A stretch of 64,000 nucleotides of DNA. It comes from Orientallactaga sibirica. Taxonomy: Eukaryota > Chordata > Mammalia > Rodentia > Dipodidae. Below are positions 43,916-54,619 of the stretch, one piece after another. Both the position numbers and the translations under genes were made by a program. A model generated the notes under the pieces. It saw nothing but the letters and a program-made list of their open reading frames with translations, was not told the DNA's origin and did not search any database. Within the stretch, counting starts at the first letter, position 1. Each line of letters opens with the position of its first letter. Location of the stretch: positions 12,517,501 to 12,581,500 of the forward strand of contig JAEOAD010000015.1 of assembly GCA_036365145.1 (NCBI GenBank). The letters are read 5' to 3'.

Positions 43916-45323
43916 GCAGATTGAAATCTAGCACAGTATATAAGGGTATATTAAATATGAAAGTTCAAGTGTAATGAGGATATAAGGAATGGGAGAAAAG
44001 GAGAAAATCAAAGCTCAAGAAGCAAAAGATGGCTTATTACTCCTGAAAAAAATATATACAGTTCTAGCCTTTCAAAATTGTTCACTGAATATTCTGGTTC
44101 ATTAAAATATTTATGTATATTGAGAGAAATTACATACTAGTAAAGGTAGGCAGAAGATACTTGATTGATAGATAGATATATGGATAAATAGATTACAAAC
44201 AATGACAGATTTTGGAGCATAAATAGGCTTTATTATAATCATAGGAATTCATAAACAAGTCCAGGAGCATTATGACAATCCTCAAAAAAGAAATACTCAG
44301 GTTCTGTTCCATGCCCAGACCCAAGAAGAATACTGACACTAAATGTCAAATTTTTAGACATTTCAGGAATAATTATTGCTGAAGAAAAGAAAGCAATAGG
44401 TACTTGAAAATCCTAAACATTCATGTGTAGTACATCCTTAAGTTCTAATTCAGCCAACAACAAATAATAGTTTCCAAGTATATTGGACATAGGAGAAAAT
44501 ATATTGAAGATAGCTTGTCAGACACCATCATTTTCTGATCCTACAACTTACACATGGGATCATTAATTCATGTGTTAGGGGTGGGAGAAAACTTGGAGGC
44601 TCTTACGAAAGTTGTTTTTCTTAGCCTACATCCATTCCTAAATATCACAATTCTTTGGCATTCTTGTGGAGACTGTATATCTTGGGGGCTTAAAGAACTA
44701 CTCCTCCAAAATTCACAGTCTCTGAGAAAATGGCAGTTGAAGGCACAGGGCTAATGGGTTTAACATCAAGGAATTCTTTCTGAGTGGCTCAGAACAGGGT
44801 AATATGCTGGCATTTGTCCTGTCAGAGGAGCTATTACTAGAGGGGTGACAAGTGAAGAAATTCTGAACTCCCAGCAGAAAGGGCATACATAAGAGCCAGG
44901 TCACTGGACACCACACAATCATCTTCTCTGATTCTTGCTTCATGACCTAATAAATACATGATTATTAGCCGTTGAAAAAAATAATGGGTTATTTTAGAAT
45001 GATCTGGAGTTTTTAGAAGACTTAACTGCCCTTCTGCAATTACTATGCTCAAACTCAAACAAGATCACATTTCCATGAAAATTAAGATTCATTTAGGAAC
45101 ATAGATTGTACTTCAAAATTGGACAAGTGCAATGATTTGGGTGATCTATAATTTTGAGACTCCTCTCAGATACTTCTTATTGATACCTAGCAGCAAATAG
45201 CACACAGAGATATCATGGTGACCTGATAAGTCATCCAGTCATATTCTTACTTTGAATAATTCAGGATCACCATGATCAGACAGATATCTTCACTGTTTTA
45301 TATGTTCATAGTTCCTCATGGAC
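43916..45323. other. Unique sequence; short GATA/TGAT simple repeat near 44162-44190
   Basis: No element or gene recognised. Overlapping frames at 44554-45058 (66-76 codons) lack known domains. Confidence 0.5.
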
Positions 45324-45640
45324 TATAATGGTTAAAATTGGGTTCCCCAAAAATATTTGTTGAACTGCTACCTCAGACTATTTCTAATTTCTAATGTTGT
45401 AATAGCTATAGTTTCAGGTATGTTAAAGATAATATAGGACAATACTTGATTAGGATATTCTCTAATTCCAATGAGTGGTGTCCTTTTAAAAAGGACATGG
45501 AGAGATATAGGGTCTCATATACACAGAGGGAGGTTACATGTGAAGACAAATTCAAAATTTAAGTGATGTAGCTATGAGTCCAAACATAGGAAGAATTTCT
45601 AGCAGACATCAGAAGCTAGGAGAAAGATATAGAAATGATC
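45324..45640 (+). mobile_element. MLT1-type ancient MaLR LTR, partial
   Basis: TATAATGGTTAAAATTGGGTT start, CCCCAAAAATATTTGTTGAA, GAGTGGTGTCCTTTTAAAAA, ACATGGAGAGATATAGGGTC, CACAGAGGGAGGTTACATGTG, CAGAAGCTAGGAGAAAG. The 3' end is missing where the SINE at 45646 starts. Confidence 0.7.
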
Positions 45641-45645
45641 CTATG

Positions 45646-45862
45646 GTGCTGGATAGATAGCTTAGCAGTTAAGGCGCCTGCCTCTAAGTCTAAGAACACC
45701 TGTTCAATTCTCCAGGTCTCAATTTAGCCAGACGAAAAAGTGACTCAAGGGTACAATGTCACACTTTCCCACAAGGGGGCACATGCATCTGGAGTTTGTT
45801 CACAGCAGCTGATAGGTCGCTGGAGCACCCATTCTCTATCTGTCTCTCTCAAAAAGAAAGAA

Positions 45863-45925
<63 letters not shown>
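45646..45925 (+). repeat. B2-like SINE, second long variant; (GAAA)n tail
   Basis: GGTGCTGGATAGATAGCTTAG head. Between GCCAGACG and ATGCATCTGGAG it carries an extra GGGTACAATGTCACACTTTC segment, as in the copy at 1-150. Tail is a pure GAAA microsatellite at about 45856-45925, giving spurious KERK frames. Confidence 0.9.
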
Positions 45926-45926
<1 letters not shown>

Positions 45927-45972
45927 ATCCTACCTCAGAATCTCAGAGAGTTCCAAAGGAACCAACACTGCA

Positions 45973-46681
45973 TGTATCAGTTACTGTCTCATTGCTGTGC
46001 ACAGAAACTCAATCAGAAATAGCTTAAGGAAGAATTCATTTTCAGCTTACATCTTCAGAGGGTAGTGTGCATCATGGCAGGGATAGCATGGTAGGAATTG
46101 CACCTGGTATCACATCATCTGATCAGCATGGGAAAATGAACCAGTAGAGAGAAATGAATGCTTAGCTAATGGTCTCCTTTTTATACAGTCCAGAAAGTCA
46201 GCCCATGGGATGGTGCCAACCACATTTAAAGTGGGGTCTTCCCTCCTCATAACAGTTAGCTTCTTATTGCTGAAATAAAGCACCTGACCAGAAGCAGGCT
46301 TTATTTCAAGCTTATCATTTGGAGGGTAAGCATTATCATGGTAGACCAAATCCAAGTGGCTCACAATATCACACAGACACAGCAAAGAGAGAGTGGTAAG
46401 CATGAGCTAGCTTTGAACACACAGTAGACTAGAAACATCAACCCCATAGTCCATCTCCAGAAATATTCCTCTTACAACAAGACTCCACCTCCCAAAGACT
46501 ACCTGCTGGGGACTAAATAAGAAACATAATTACAAAATAACAGAGACTATGGGCAATATTTACATTTAAACCATCACATACCTCAACTAATCTAATTGAG
46601 AAAACCCCACAAATACCAGGTATTTGTTTCCATGGTGATTCTAAATCCTGTCAAGTTTACAATCAGACATTAACCATCACA
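45973..46681 (-). mobile_element. MaLR LTR (3' LTR of remnant), split by nested LTR
   Basis: Minus-strand LTR: starts TGTGATGGTTAATGTCTGAT at 46681 and runs to the TGTATCAGTTACTG end at 45973. Pieces are 45973-46249 and 46581-46681. On the minus strand the purine tract AAGGGGCAGATA directly precedes the LTR start, as expected for the 3' LTR junction, with internal sequence to its right. Old endogenous retrovirus-like remnant, not functional. Confidence 0.75.
46250..46580 (-). mobile_element. MT-like LTR nested inside the older LTR
   Basis: Reverse of an MT-type LTR: AACAGTTAGCTTCTTATTGC, TCATTTGGAGGGTAAGCATT, ACAAGACTCCACCTCCCAAA, ending AAACCATCACATA. The 5-bp CCTCA occurs on both sides (46245-46249 and 46581-46585), the duplication length typical of MaLR elements. 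Confidence 0.75.
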
Positions 46682-47720
46682 TATCTGCCCCTTGTCAATT
46701 TGACACTCAAATATAACACTTTTTTTGTTTGTTTTTATTTGTTTGTTCTTTTGGTTTCTCAAGATAGGGTCTTGCTCTAGCTCAGGGTGACCTGGAATTC
46801 ACTGTATATTCTCAGGCTGGCCTTGAATTTATAGCCATCATTCTACCTTGGCCTCCTGAGTACTGAGATTAAAGGCATGCACCACCATTCCTGCCTAAAT
46901 ATAACACTGTTAAGTCATATGCTTTCACTGTTTGTTCTCATAGGCTTATGACCATCTTATAATGCAAAACAAAATCAAGGCCAACTTAAAAAGTTCTCAT
47001 AGTCGTTAATAGTCCCAAAACTATTCAAACACCTAAAGAATCATCTGAGCCTCTAAGTGGTCTCTTTACTGTGAGCCCTGTAAAATTTAAACATATTACA
47101 TTCTTACAAGATAGAATGGCACAGAATAAGCATTTGAAATCCAAAAGAGAAGAATGGAAGTATATCAAGATGATTGGACTAAAACAAGACTGAGAACCAG
47201 CAAGACAAACATCAAATTGTGGAACTCCATGCTTGGTGTCTACTTGTGATGAAATCTTCTGGGCTCCAATAAGCTTGGAGTTTTGCCACCCAACTATGCT
47301 GCTTACAGTTCTCCTGAAGAGAATCTTCCCCAATCATTGCTTGGCAGCTACCCCGCAGTATCCATTGCAACTTTGTGGTCATCTTCACAGCTTCATGCAA
47401 TGGCCTCACAGGACCTCCTTTCAGGTATATTTACCTTGCTTCATACTGCTTAGCTTCAGCAGCTCTCTGGAATTGTGGTTCCAGGCAATCCATGCCTTTC
47501 CCCATGTTATACTTCTAAAACTAGTACCATCTATGCAACATTGCCAAATTCTGCTGCCAAACAGGGATAAAGCCTGACCTTGGGCCACAGATTCTGAATG
47601 CTGACCTTGGGCAGCAGAGACCTCCTTCACCATTCTCCCTTCAGTCCCCTTCCTTTAAAAATAATTCACACTTTTACTAGCTAAGGCTTTCATAGGGTGG
47701 GCCTTGCCCTCAGGGCACTT
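46682..47720 (-). mobile_element. MaLR internal region, minus strand
   Basis: Follows the order of MaLR internal sequence read in reverse: purine tract beside the LTR, AAAATCAAGGCCAACTTAAA, GTTAATAGTCCCAAAACTAT, GATAGAATGGCACAGAATAA, AACCAGCAAGACAAACATCA, CTCCATGCTTGGTGTCTAC, TCTGGGCTCCAATAAGCTTG. Frames up to 114 codons are not recognisable proteins; MaLR internals generally lack working genes. The right boundary is approximate. Confidence 0.65.
46721..46896 (-). repeat. B1 SINE inserted in the MaLR internal region
   Basis: T/G-rich tail, AAGATAGGGTCTTGCTCTAG, GACCTGGAATTCACTGTAT, CTCCTGAGTACTGAGATT, CACCACCATTCCTGCC. Perfect 12-bp duplication AAATATAACACT at 46709-46720 and 46897-46908. 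Confidence 0.95.
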
Positions 47721-48834
47721 TCCTATTGTCCCTGTCCAGAGCAGTTGGCTTATCTTTAATGGTGAAAATTTACTTATGTTTTTTTTTTGTCTACACCACA
47801 ATTTATATTTTTCATATCTTTCTGCTATGTATTTTCCCCTTTAATTGTAGATCCAAATCAGGAAAGCAAAGAGAATCCATACCATGCCTAAAATTCAAGT
47901 TGACACTGAGGATCTAACTTGTGAGGCAAGCACTGGATCAACTGAGCCATCTCCACAGGCATTAACTTCTTCCTCTTTGGAGAAATTATTTCAAATTCTT
48001 CCTGAAGTTCAGAAATTATAATCTTGAAAACAAATATCTTATGTATTTGCATATAACCTCCTTCACATAGGAACATGACTCATTTATACCTAGAGAATAT
48101 CAAAATAGAGTAATTCCCTTAACTATAACTTCTACTGGAGCTAGGGAGAAAGGCTTCACATTCAAAGGAATGAATTCCATTTTAGTGCAATCTTGTTATG
48201 GTTTATGCTTATTGTCCCAAAATATCAAAAGGATACAGCATTAATCTCAATTAATGTGATAAAGAACATTGAAATTATGTAGTAAACCATGTAAAATTAT
48301 AAATTCATTAGGATTCTGCTTGACTTTAATGTCAAGAAAGCTTACCTCTCCTACCCAATGTAGTTAAATCAGTGACTGTCCTAAAACTGATAGCATCCAC
48401 TTTTAGGATATAAGCTAGCACTATGTCTGGAGAGTTGATAAGGAAATTATTCTCTCTAAAACAAAGCCAAACAGAAAAGATTAAAAGGAAACAGCACACG
48501 TTATTCTTTATGTCTCTAGATGACAATGAAAGCTTTTGGGACTGATAGTCCACCATTTGAGTGACCTTAATTTTACAAAGCAAAGCTATCTGAGGAATTC
48601 TGATCTCCTAAACTGAGATTAGTGTCTCAAGTTAAAGCATAAAATCTGTGTTTAAATGGCAAACTGGTTTTCAGCAACTATAAATCAACAACACATATAA
48701 AAGCAGAGACAGAAAAGTGATGGCTAAACATGTCAAAAGTTTCAGTGTCTTTGATCTTATAAGCCAATATCAAGTGGAAGAGAATACAACTTCTGTCTCT
48801 TATTTCTCTTTCACTCTGTATATTTACAGTCTCT
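47721..48834. other. Mostly unique, with a small SINE scrap at 47901-47960
   Basis: 47901-47960 (GATCTAACTTGTGAGGCAAG, CAACTGAGCCATCTCCACAG) is the reversed 5' end of an ID/B4-type tRNA-derived SINE. The rest is unassigned. Confidence 0.55.
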
Positions 48835-49190
48835 CTCTGTGTGTGTTACATGTGTTCATGTGTATATGTAGTACAAACATGTGTGTGCATATACTCATAC
48901 TCTGTGTACACATGTACAGGCACTAGAGGAGAATATTGGTGTCTTCATCTCAAATGTGTCTGCCTTATTTTCGTAAGGAATCTGTCACTGAACCTGGAGC
49001 TCACTGTTTTCAGTCAGACTGGCTGACCAGCAAGCCCTAGTGAATATCTTGGGTCGTCTTAGCTCAGTACTGGGATAATAAGCATGTACCATCATGCCCT
49101 GATTTTTGTGTGTGGGTGCTGGGGATGAACTTATGTCCTCATGCTTGCACAGCAAACACTTTTAAACACTCTTATCCATCTCACTCAGCT
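48835..49190 (-). repeat. B4/RSINE-like composite SINE with TG-rich tail
   Basis: TGTG/CATG-rich tail at 48835-48925, GGCACTAGAGGAGAATATTG, CTGGAGCTCACTGTTTTCAG, GGCTGACCAGCAAGCCCTAG, TACCATCATGCCCTGATTTT, reversed head ATCCATCTCACTCAGCT. Confidence 0.75.
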
Positions 49191-49265
49191 CCATTTGTAG
49201 TTTCAACATATTAATGCCACTGAGCCATCTCCCCCAGCTTCATTTGTAGTCTTAACATATAATAT
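49168..49265. repeat. Tandem duplication of a SINE end plus flank
   Basis: CATTTGTAGT(T/C)T(C/T)AACATAT occurs twice, each after a CCATCTC(A/C)C(T/C)CAG-like SINE end, with a unit of about 50 bp. The duplication post-dates the SINE insertion. Confidence 0.7.
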
Positions 49266-49644
49266 TAAGTCATGCCAAGACAAAGGTAAACATACAACCC
49301 CTCCCCACTCCCCGACACACACACATCTCTGAGCTCACCTTCTACCCTAGAACTCCAAATTTAATGTCTATGAAGGCACAAGCATTCTTTCCCTCTATTA
49401 CATGAAGCTGCTTAACTCCAAGATAGATGAGCAGAAAGTTAGAATGAATGTCAACTTAATGGCAATCAGTAAAAGAGTAGTAAAATGCTATACCTATGTG
49501 ATAGAAAAAAAAAAAATTGCAGCATGTGAAAGTCCCAAGAGTTGGTATAATCTCATTCACCTTACCTATGAACACACCTTGTGATAATTTGTACTTAGTT
49601 TCTAAGATCATCCTCTGCCTTTGTTCAAATGTAAGAAATCCACT

Positions 49645-49733
49645 GAGTGCATCTGGCTTTATATGGACACTCAGGAATCAAACCCAGGCCATTGGGCTTT
49701 TGCCAGCAAGTGCTTGAGCCATTTCTCCAGCTC
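49645..49733 (-). repeat. B2-like SINE fragment (5' part)
   Basis: GTGCATCTGGCTTTATATGG, ATCAAACCCAGGCCATTGGG, and the reversed head TTGAGCCATTTCTCCAGCTC. Confidence 0.8.
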
Positions 49734-50043
49734 TAAGAAATACAATTTTACAAAGTTTTATTCCAGAACAAAAGCAAAAGTTTAGAGTGCATTTAAAGGG
49801 AACATTACATGAAAACTAAGGGGTATATAGGAATTTCATTTCATAACTAGAAAAATTTGAAAAAAATTGCTTGTTCTTCAGATGTATTTTTTATTGCTAT
49901 TCACTCTGCTATAAAAGAAATACATTTTGTTCAATTATATAAACAAGTATCAGTGACATGTATATGCTGGTCCCTGCTTACCACAAACAGAAATTTGTAT
50001 TTGTATATTGTATGTGTGTATTTGAATGTGTGCATGCATCTGC

Positions 50044-50045
<2 letters not shown>

Positions 50046-50086
<41 letters not shown>
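50046..50086. repeat. (TG)n microsatellite, about 20 units
   Basis: Uninterrupted TG run; likely length-variable. Confidence 0.97.
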
Positions 50087-50087
<1 letters not shown>

Positions 50088-50881
50088 TGAAATATGTTAT
50101 TTTCTTCAAGCAAATTGGTTGGGTCCTAAAGGCAGCCAAGCAAACAGACATTTGTAATTCCTGCTTCATGTGTTAGCCTCCAACATCATCACCCAAAGCA
50201 AAGGACCAGAATTAGAGCTTCCTCCCTCTATAGTCTTTCCTGTACTGATTCAATTAGCTTAAAAAATGCAGAAATACTTAGCTTGTTTTACATATTTTCC
50301 TAAGCACAATGGGACAATTTATGTCTCACTCTATAAAAGGTTGTACATGATCTGACTTACTCCTGAGAAAAGTAAGACCTAAAAGGTGGGAACATCTAGA
50401 CACCCAGCAGGAATGCTTTCAGGACTGGATCATGGTTTTAGACTTGCAATGCACTATTTAAGAGCTGCTGTGGTTTTCTGAAGTTCCATGTGTAGAGCAC
50501 TAAACATGTGCCCATTCTTTTTAATACTATATTAAAGTACTATATTCTACTTTTTTAACCTTTTATCCTGAAAATAAAAAGTATTGAAGCTCCAGGGTAA
50601 AATGTTCATGTGTACTCTCTCTATTTTAATGCCTCCCTACTTTCAAGATAAAGATAAATAGCCTTACAAATATATAAAGACTAGCCAACATTCCTCTGCC
50701 AAGTTTATTGTAAATGCATGATTTAGGCAAAGAATTCTTGATATGGCTACTTGATTTCTTAAATTCAGTATATTACTTCCTCTGCAAAGATTTCTAAAAC
50801 TTAAGTAAACCTAGTAGTCCTATCAGTTATTTATTAAGAAAAATGGTAATTTTATCTTGTTGGTAGTATTAAAGTTTACAT

Positions 50882-51068
50882 TAGAGTTGGAAAGATGGTT
50901 TAGTGGTTAAGGTATTTGCCTGCAAAGCCTAAGGAACCAGGATCAACTCCCAGTACCCATGTAAAACCAGATGCACAAAGCAGTGCATGCATCTGAAGTT
51001 CATTTGCAGTGACTAGAGGCCCTGGTGAGCCCATTCTCTCTCATCACAAATAAATAAATAAATAAATA

Positions 51069-51111
<43 letters not shown>

Positions 51112-51112
51112 A
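50882..51112 (+). repeat. B2-like SINE with long (AAAT)n tail
   Basis: AGAGTTGGAAAGATGGTTTAG head, AAACCAGATGCACAAAGCAG, TTTGCAGTGACTAGAGGCC, then AAAT repeats at about 51048-51110. The CT-rich block is very short here. Confidence 0.92.
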
Positions 51113-51150
51113 CTGATTAAAAAGATTTGCATTAAAAGCTGAGGTTGGAA

Positions 51151-51310
51151 GCCGGGCGTGGTGGTGCACGCCTTTAGTCCCAGCCCTGGGGAGGCAGAGG
51201 TAGGAGGATCGCCATGAGTTCAAGGCCACCCTGAGTCTACATAGTGAATTCCAGGTCAGCCTGGGCTAGAGTGAGACCCTACTTCGAAAAACCAAAAAAA
51301 AAAAAAAAAA
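51151..51310 (+). repeat. B1 SINE, young-looking, with 17-bp TSD
   Basis: GCCGGGCGTGGTGGTGCACG head, GGATCGCCATGAGTTCAAGG, GTGAATTCCAGGTCAGCC, CTACTTCGAAAAACC and a pure A tail. Target duplication AAAAGCTGAGGTTGGAA at 51134-51150 and 51311-51327. Confidence 0.97.
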
Positions 51311-51344
51311 AAAAGCTGAGGTTGGAATGATAAAATAAAAGCAA

Positions 51345-51411
51345 TGAAAGATCTGAATATGTAGCTTAGTAGCAAACTACTTCTTAGTATGTGCAAGGTC
51401 TTGGGTTCAAA
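51345..51411 (+). repeat. ID-like tRNA-derived SINE fragment
   Basis: GAATATGTAGCTTAGTAGC (A-box region), GTGCAAGGTCTTGGGTTCAA (B box). Resembles the ID/tRNA-Ala type head rather than the B2-like head. No cloverleaf pairing was checked. Confidence 0.5.
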
Positions 51412-52111
51412 CCAGGGAGGAGGGAGGAGACTTACATTATATTTACATTTATAAAGAAGAATGCTTTGACAAATGTGCCATTTCATATCATATTTAAATA
51501 ATGTCAGTTTAAACATATGTTTAAAACCAAAAGCTATGACAAAGTGTGAAACTCTGGCCATTCTCGTATTCATCATGTTTGAAACACTCTGTAACCAACT
51601 TGCCTTTTTTGATTAACCACAACAAAATTAGATTTGGAAGAACACTTGGAGATCACATGAAACTATATCATTTAATAAGTGATAAAACTGGAATTCAAAT
51701 AAGTAACTGGTTCAAGATCACAAAGCTCAGTCTTCATCAAGCCAAGGGTGAAGCCTCAGTTAATGATTCCCAGTCCAATTGTTTTCATGGAGACCACAGT
51801 GCAAACAGAGATTTACATAAACAGCAGAGCATCCTTTCAGAGTTCTTCAATAGCCAGTGAATGTAGAGAGCCTGTGTCTCCAACTAGAACTCCCTGGTAC
51901 TTGTGGGGAGCCTGTGTCTCCAAATAGAGCTCCTTGACACTTTTGAGGATCAATCAAGACTTTTTAAGACTATGATTTAGGTCACAAAGTTAGATGCAAA
52001 GGGTATATAGTCTTCAGCATAATCCAAAGATAGCTGTTCTGTAGCAGATTGAAGAGAAAAGCCAGGTACCCACTGCAGCTTGGCATGGTTCTCAGTCTTT
52101 TCAACAGTAGC
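51412..52111. other. Mostly unique; possible MIR core at 51650-51740
   Basis: GATAAAACTGGAATTCAAAT, AAGTAACTGGTTCAAGATCA, CAAAGCTCAG follow the MIR core pattern. Also two nearly identical 20-mers around 51869 and 51909 (GAGCCTGTGTCTCCAA), a local duplication. Confidence 0.45.
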
Positions 52112-52487
52112 TGTGTTATTTTATAAATGGAAAATGTCCCCATAGCTTCATGTGTTTTGAATACTTGCTCCCCAGATGGTGGCAATATAAGAAAGTTGTG
52201 GAACCTCTGGGAAATGGAGAGCCTTGCTGGAAGAGGTTTGTCATTGGGAGAAGAATTTAAGATTTATTAGTCCAGAATACTGAGTGTTCAGAGCTAGCTC
52301 ACTTGAACTATTTCCTTCTCCTCCTACTATGACAAGATGTGACCTAGGCTTCTGGCTCAGGCCTGTCATGTTTCCTCCACCAGGATGGAAATTCCTCTTT
52401 GACAATGAAAAGTGAAATAAAGACTCTCCTTTCATAAGCTGCATTTTGTAGGGTATTTTGTCCTAACAATGTGAGGGTAACTGCAAC
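52112..52487 (+). mobile_element. MT-like MaLR solo LTR
   Basis: TGTGTTATTTTATAAATGG start, AAAATGTCCCCATAGCTTC, TTGCTCCCCAGATGGTGGC, GTTGTGGAACCTCTGGGAA, AGTGAAATAAAGAC poly(A) signal near 52415, AAGCTGCATTTTGTAGGG, ending GTAACTGCAACA. TG...CA ends kept; 376 bp. Confidence 0.82.
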
Positions 52488-54239
52488 AGTAGGGAATCCT
52501 TTCTTGGACTGGAAGTCTTCCCAGTTTCCTGTAATCTACTCTATGAGACAGAGAATCTCATACCAGAATGGACTGTGTAATGGCAGCTTGGAAAGATAGA
52601 CAGACAGGAGATAAGATTCAACTAGTTGGCACAGACTTTAGTATACAGCACACTCTAAGCTGAAAGTAAAGCACACACACTCTGTGACAACAATTGTCCA
52701 TGATGGTCCAGCCTTTTCCTGGCATACTTTCCATAAAGCATCTTGCATTCCAGCTTCTCAGACAACTCCCATTCTTTACACAGAGCCCATATATATTATC
52801 TCCACACTATTGACTATAGAGTATATTGTTAGTAGTGTTGATCTTTTTCCTATATATTTATCAAAAACCATACTTCCTATAAAGTCCCTTTTGTGTAGCT
52901 CCAAACTTTGATTTCTGCAGTATTGTTCCTTGTGGTCTTTTGTCATATTTTAATGGCTTTGGGTGTTTTGTTTGTCAGGAATAATTCCTTAGGAGAGTTT
53001 CCTAACCATACTACACAGGGGTGAATCAGATTCATCTTTCTAACCTTTCAGTGAGTAGAACAATTTTAGCACGTGTTCTTAATAAACACTTGCTGAGTTG
53101 ATTCTCATTAATGCACACAAGAATTTCAGAAGTCCTAACATCATTAATTGTTGATGCTAATCTTAGAATTTCTGGTACAGTAGCGAGTCCACTTCCTTCT
53201 TCTGCTCTTCTTGTCCTATCCATCTTCATGGTGTTCTTATTATTTGTATTCTTATCCTGATCTTAATCAAGAGCTCAAAAAATACTGCCTGTAAAACTTG
53301 TCAACATCTGTGAACCAGCTTGGCTGCTGCATGAAGTCCAAAGTCTTGGCTCCTTTTGGTACAGCATGAGATAGCATCTCCTCTCTTAAATCAACCAAGA
53401 TGCTCAGTGAAAGAGAACATTTTGGACCATGCTTCTTTCTGCCTTGGCATATATAAATTATCACTGACTACTAAGATATTAAATAACCTTAAAACTACAG
53501 GAAGCTGTAAATTACCCTGGGAATGTTTTAATCTCTTGCTATCAGTTCTTTCTTGGATCATAATCTAAGTGTATCATTTTTAAGGGAGCCCTTATGAGTT
53601 TCCTCTCTAGGAGAATGTCACATTTACTATAGCATCTCAAAAACAATGAAATTGTGAGTCTTCATGAATTCAGATTGAGTGTCTGAGAAAAGAATTGCAT
53701 TTTCACATTCTAAAATTTTATCACATAATATTGTTGTTTAGAATTACCAAACAGCTCTTCTACTATAGCTGCTTAAATATGTGGATGACTCCATTAGTAA
53801 AACCTCTCCCTATATAAGCTTCCCACAGGAGCATACCCCACTCCATGGTCATTGTATTGAGAAATGACTGTGGACACTATAATTCTTCATGTGAAAAATC
53901 ATCAAGTTACCTATTGATACAATGAAACAAGGATGCAAGAATAAAAATGTATATATACAAAGATAGCACTCAGGTGAAAATTATTACTTATCATGTGTAA
54001 TCTTGAAATGTAACTGCATGTATGTATATATTTATAAACTTTTATACATATATATCCATCATATATATCCACTTTGGGACATCTATCCTATTTGTCTGCA
54101 GTTTCTTCATTTCTTACAACCTGTACATGAAGTTCTTTGTGAAATGATCATATTTCATTTATATTTGGATTTATAATGCTCATAACATAGTTTTGACATC
54201 TTCTATACTGTGTGGCTTATTCATTTTTTGCTTTTATAA
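52488..54239. other. Unique sequence; weak L2 tail near 53030-53110
   Basis: TTCTTAATAAACACTTGCTG at 53079 resembles the L2 terminus. The rest matches nothing; overlapping 65-70 codon frames at 53032-53568 look like chance. TATA-rich stretch near 54020-54075. Confidence 0.45.
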
Positions 54240-54436
54240 AAATATATTTTATTTATTTATTTTAAAGAGAAAAAGACAGAGAGAATGGGCACACCAGGGC
54301 CTCCAGCCATTGCAAACGAACTCCAGATGCATGCACCGCCTTGTGCATCTTGCTTATGTGGGTTCTGGAGAGTCAGACCGGGATCCTTTGGATTTGCAGG
54401 CAAACACCTTAACTGCTAAGTCATCTCTCCAGTCCC
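54240..54436 (-). repeat. B2-like SINE
   Basis: TATTTTATTTATTTATTTTA tail, AGAGAGAATGGGCACACC, CATTGCAAACGAACTCCAGA, and the end GCTAAGTCATCTCTCCAGTCC. Confidence 0.93.
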
Positions 54437-54441
54437 CCCCC

Positions 54442-54619
54442 TTTTTTTGCTTTGTTCTTGTTGGTATGTTTGTTTTCTCTTTCAAGGTGGGATCTCATGC
54501 TAGCCCAGGCTGACCTAGCATTCACTATGTAGTCTCAGGCTGGCCTCGAACTCACAGTGATCCTCCTACCTCTGCCTCTCGAGTACTGGGATTAAAGGCA
54601 TGCACCACCATACCCAGCT
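54442..54619 (-). repeat. B1 SINE adjacent to B2-like SINE
   Basis: T-rich tail, CAAGGTGGGATCTCATGC, TGACCTAGCATTCACTATG, GGCCTCGAACTCACAGTG, GTACTGGGATTAAAGGCATG, CACCATACCCAGCT. Same strand as the neighbour, with about 6 bp between them. Confidence 0.94.

Larger units (their letters stand above)
49266..50881. other. Unique, with B2-like scrap and (TG)n
   Basis: No gene. Contains a B2-like 5' fragment (49645-49733) and a TG microsatellite (50046-50086), listed separately. Confidence 0.5.

Noticed and set aside
45740..46065. Lys/Glu/Arg-repeat frames resembling charged proteins
   Set aside because: Direct translation of the (GAAA)n tail of a SINE.
51048..51110. Possible origin-like or regulatory AAAT array
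   Set aside because: It is the expanded tail of a B2-like SINE.
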